NCBI GenBank assembly: GCA_031283385.1
Contig: JAITBW010000175.1
Location: 1 to 8,040 of the forward strand
DNA: 8,040 nucleotides
From: Nitrososphaerota archaeon
Lineage (GTDB): Archaea; Thermoproteota; Bathyarchaeia; Bathyarchaeales; Bathycorpusculaceae
Reading direction: 5' to 3'
Positions 6,224 through 8,040 of this stretch are shown here, one piece after another. The notes under the pieces were generated by a model that saw only the letters and a program-made list of their open reading frames with translations, searched no databases and was not told the origin of the DNA. Position numbers and translations under genes: made by a program. Position 1 is the first letter of the stretch. Each line of letters opens with the position of its first letter.

Positions 6224-6895
6224 GTGAAAATTGCGGCGTCATGGAGCGGTGGTAAAGATAGTGCTTTTGCTTTGCATTTGGCAAAACAGCAAGGACATGA
6301 AGTAGTAAACATCTTAACTATGATGCTGAGCGAGGAAAAATCCGTTTTTCACCTTATACGCTCTGCTATACTAGATGCTCAAGCTGACGCTATGGGTCTT
6401 TCTCTGATTAAAAAGCAAACTGGCAATGAAACGTATGAAAACGATTTCAAAGAAGTTCTCCTCGAACTAAAGGCAAAAGGTGTTGAGGGCTTAGTTACAG
6501 GTGACATCTGCGCGATTGCTGGTCATGAAGAGGGTTGGTTGAATCGCATCTGTTATGAAATTGGTTTAAAACCGATTAGACCCTTATGGATGGGAGATAC
6601 CAAACAGATTTTTCTAGATTACATAAATGCAGGTTTTAAAGCCATAGTTGTACGCGCGAATCTTAGCAAACTTTGTGTAGACTGGCTTGGACGTGTGCTT
6701 GACCAACAGTTTTATGATGAAATTCTTAGCTTAGACAATATTGACCCATGTGGTGAAAGGGGCGAGTATCACACAGTAGTGCTTGATGGACCATGTTTTA
6801 AGAAAACAATTGAACTAGTAGAAACTCAAAAACATAAACTTGATAATAATTCTGGTTATCTAGAGATTAAAGATTTTGTCGTTAAATGCAAATGA
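6224..6895 (+). CDS. Dph6-related PP-loop ATP pyrophosphatase
   Basis: Member of the COG2102 family, which includes diphthine-ammonia ligase (Dph6), the enzyme for the last step of diphthamide formation on elongation factor 2. The 223-residue protein opens with the PP-loop S-G-G-K-D-S at 8-13, which binds ATP pyrophosphate for substrate adenylation. It continues with G-V-E-G-L-V-T-G-D-I (86-95), P-L-W-M-G-D (120-125), W-L-G-R-x-L-D (154-160) and D-P-C-G-E-R-G-E-Y-H-T-V-V-L-D-G-P (174-190). The D-P-C-G-E-x-G-E-Y/F-H-T form, and the absence of the S-x-M-F-H-T-x-N segment I expect in true archaeal Dph6, recall the Dph6-related subgroup that also occurs in bacteria, which have no diphthamide. The product is therefore not called Dph6 here. 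The start is the GTG at 6224, supported by GGAAG 8 bases upstream and by the usual M-K-x-A-x-S-W-S-G-G-K-D-S beginning. It stands 11 bases before cobT, suggesting one transcript and a possible role in cobamide metabolism; that role is inferred from context only. Confidence 0.85.
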   Translation: MKIAASWSGGKDSAFALHLAKQQGHEVVNILTMMLSEEKSVFHLIRSAILDAQADAMGLSLIKKQTGNETYENDFKEVLLELKAKGVEGLVTGDICAIAGHEEGWLNRICYEIGLKPIRPLWMGDTKQIFLDYINAGFKAIVVRANLSKLCVDWLGRVLDQQFYDEILSLDNIDPCGERGEYHTVVLDGPCFKKTIELVETQKHKLDNNSGYLEIKDFVVKCK

Positions 6896-6906
6896 GGAAT
6901 TGATTC

Positions 6907-8007
6907 ATGAAAACAAAATTTGATATTATAATCGCTAATAATAAGCCGAAAGCAGAAGCTTTCCTGTCAGAAATTGAAGATAAAAATCCTCTTTTCATTG
7001 CAACAATTGCCACTACGGAAACAGGCAAAATTCCCGGTCTATCCGCAGCAGGGCAAAATCCTGATTTTACCGACTTTACACCACCTGCAGATGCTGAACT
7101 TCTTCTTTTAGGTAAATGTAAATCTATTCAAGGTGTTCCCATAACGCCTGATGGTATCCCAACACCTGGATTAGTATCCATGTCAGCGTTGAAACTTGCA
7201 GATATTCCCGTAGTGATTGCAAATGCCGGTTGCAAGGTTAAACCTCAGGTTCCCTTTATCGATTTAGGCGGTAACTCGGGGCGTGACATAAGAACTGGTA
7301 GTTCTGTTGATAATGTTGAAGAAGTTATTGAGCGTGCCAAAGTTGCTGGTGAGCAATTTGCAAAAACTTCTGGTTACCTTGTTATTGGCGAAAGTATTCC
7401 TGGTGGAACTACAACTGCCCTTGGCGTGCTTTCTGCTTTAGGTATAAATGCCGAAGGGAAAGTAAGTAGTACTCTGCCTTTGAATCCTCATAATTTGAAA
7501 ATTGATGTTGTTCAAGCCGGTTTGAGAGCTGCAGGAGAAAAATTTGGCAGTCTACATAGCAATTCATTAAAAGCGGTCAGTTGTGTGGGTGATCCAATGA
7601 TGCCTGCCTTAGCCGGATTAGTTATTGGTGCAGCAAAACATGTACCTGTTCTTATGGCCGGTGGAACTCAGATGACTGCTGTCCTATCTCTAATTAATGC
7701 TCTAAATCCTGAGGTTTTATGCAATGTCGCTATTGGTACAACACGTTGGGTAATTAACGATACGACATCCGATATTAGAGGTATAGTTAACCAGTTCTGT
7801 GATGTTCCCATTTTAGCAGCTGACTTAGACTTTAGCGAATCCACATTTCCTGGTCTTCAAATATATGAGACTGGTCTTGTTAAGGAAGGCGTAGGCGCAG
7901 GTGGAGCTTCAATTGCAGCGATGGTGAAAATGGGTGGCGCGGTGGATAAGACTTTACTTCTCCAAGCAATAGAGCGTAACTATTCAGTATTAATGTCAAT
8001 GAAGTGA
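6907..8007 (+). CDS. cobT: CobT-like nicotinate-nucleotide:base phosphoribosyltransferase (UPF0284/TIGR00303)
   Basis: Predicted to transfer phosphoribose from nicotinate mononucleotide to a lower-ligand base such as dimethylbenzimidazole, giving the alpha-ribotide used in the nucleotide loop of cobamides. The 366-residue protein matches the archaeal/cyanobacterial CobT-like family in length. Visible features are T-E-T-G-K-I-P-G-L-S-A-A-G near 37-49, T-P-D-G-I-P-T-P-G (80-88), F-I-D-L-G-G-N-S-G-R-D (117-127), the Gly/Thr-rich I-G-E-S-I-P-G-G-T-T-T-A-L-G (160-173) that resembles the G-E-x-x-x-G-N-T-T loop of bacterial CobT, M-A-G-G-T-Q-M (250-256), and K-E-G-V-G-A-G-G (326-333). Glu327 in the last may correspond to the catalytic base of bacterial CobT; this was aligned by eye only. 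The start is the ATG at 6907, with TGAGGA (6893-6898) upstream, its GAGG ending 9 bases before the ATG and overlapping the previous stop codon. No other cobamide genes lie in the window. Confidence 0.9.
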   Translation: MKTKFDIIIANNKPKAEAFLSEIEDKNPLFIATIATTETGKIPGLSAAGQNPDFTDFTPPADAELLLLGKCKSIQGVPITPDGIPTPGLVSMSALKLADIPVVIANAGCKVKPQVPFIDLGGNSGRDIRTGSSVDNVEEVIERAKVAGEQFAKTSGYLVIGESIPGGTTTALGVLSALGINAEGKVSSTLPLNPHNLKIDVVQAGLRAAGEKFGSLHSNSLKAVSCVGDPMMPALAGLVIGAAKHVPVLMAGGTQMTAVLSLINALNPEVLCNVAIGTTRWVINDTTSDIRGIVNQFCDVPILAADLDFSESTFPGLQIYETGLVKEGVGAGGASIAAMVKMGGAVDKTLLLQAIERNYSVLMSMK

Positions 8008-8040
8008 CTCATGTTTGGTAGTTAAAGAACTCAGAAATCT

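Noticed and set aside
8008..8040. Start of another gene after cobT (ATG at 8011).
   Set aside because: The frame closes after four codons; no ribosome site or other coding signal is visible before the window ends.

Overview
The window looks like a piece of an AT-rich archaeal chromosome. The archaeal assignment rests on a CobT-like protein of the UPF0284/TIGR00303 type, on the archaeal form of several purine-enzyme motifs (H-I-T-G-D-A-Y-x-K-F in PurM, W-S-E-H-C-x-H-K-T-F in PurL), on TATA/BRE-like promoter elements, and on T-tracts in place of classical bacterial terminators. A lineage such as Bathyarchaeia would fit, but that is an impression from protein style and was not tested. All seven genes lie on the + strand.

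Region 1 (1-1447): metK, an S-adenosylmethionine synthetase of the canonical bacterial/eukaryotic family rather than the divergent archaeal family. It is followed by a T-rich stop region and a gap of about 210 bases that holds a perfect 17-base palindrome and a candidate promoter for the purine genes.

Region 2 (1448-6034): purM-purS-purL-purQ. PurS, PurL and PurQ together form the three-part FGAM synthase (fourth step of IMP synthesis), and PurM performs the next step, AIR formation. purS and purL overlap by one base (TAATG), and purQ follows purL after 4 bases with a strong Shine-Dalgarno sequence. purM is separated from purS by 57 bases that appear to contain an extra promoter giving a leaderless purS transcript.

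Region 3 (6035-6223): a 189-base gap with a two-level inverted repeat, a T-tract set in a 16-base palindrome, and a probable promoter for the next pair.

Region 4 (6224-8040): a PP-loop ATP pyrophosphatase of the Dph6-related family and a CobT-like cobamide gene, 11 bases apart and probably co-transcribed. This points to a link between the PP-loop enzyme and cobamide metabolism. The last 33 bases hold no gene.

Most of the window is ordinary housekeeping metabolism. I see no mobile element, CRISPR array, RNA gene, defence system or clearly new multi-gene system. The points worth a second look are the metK family and its altered active-site block, the Dph6-like/CobT pair, and the structured intergenic regions.
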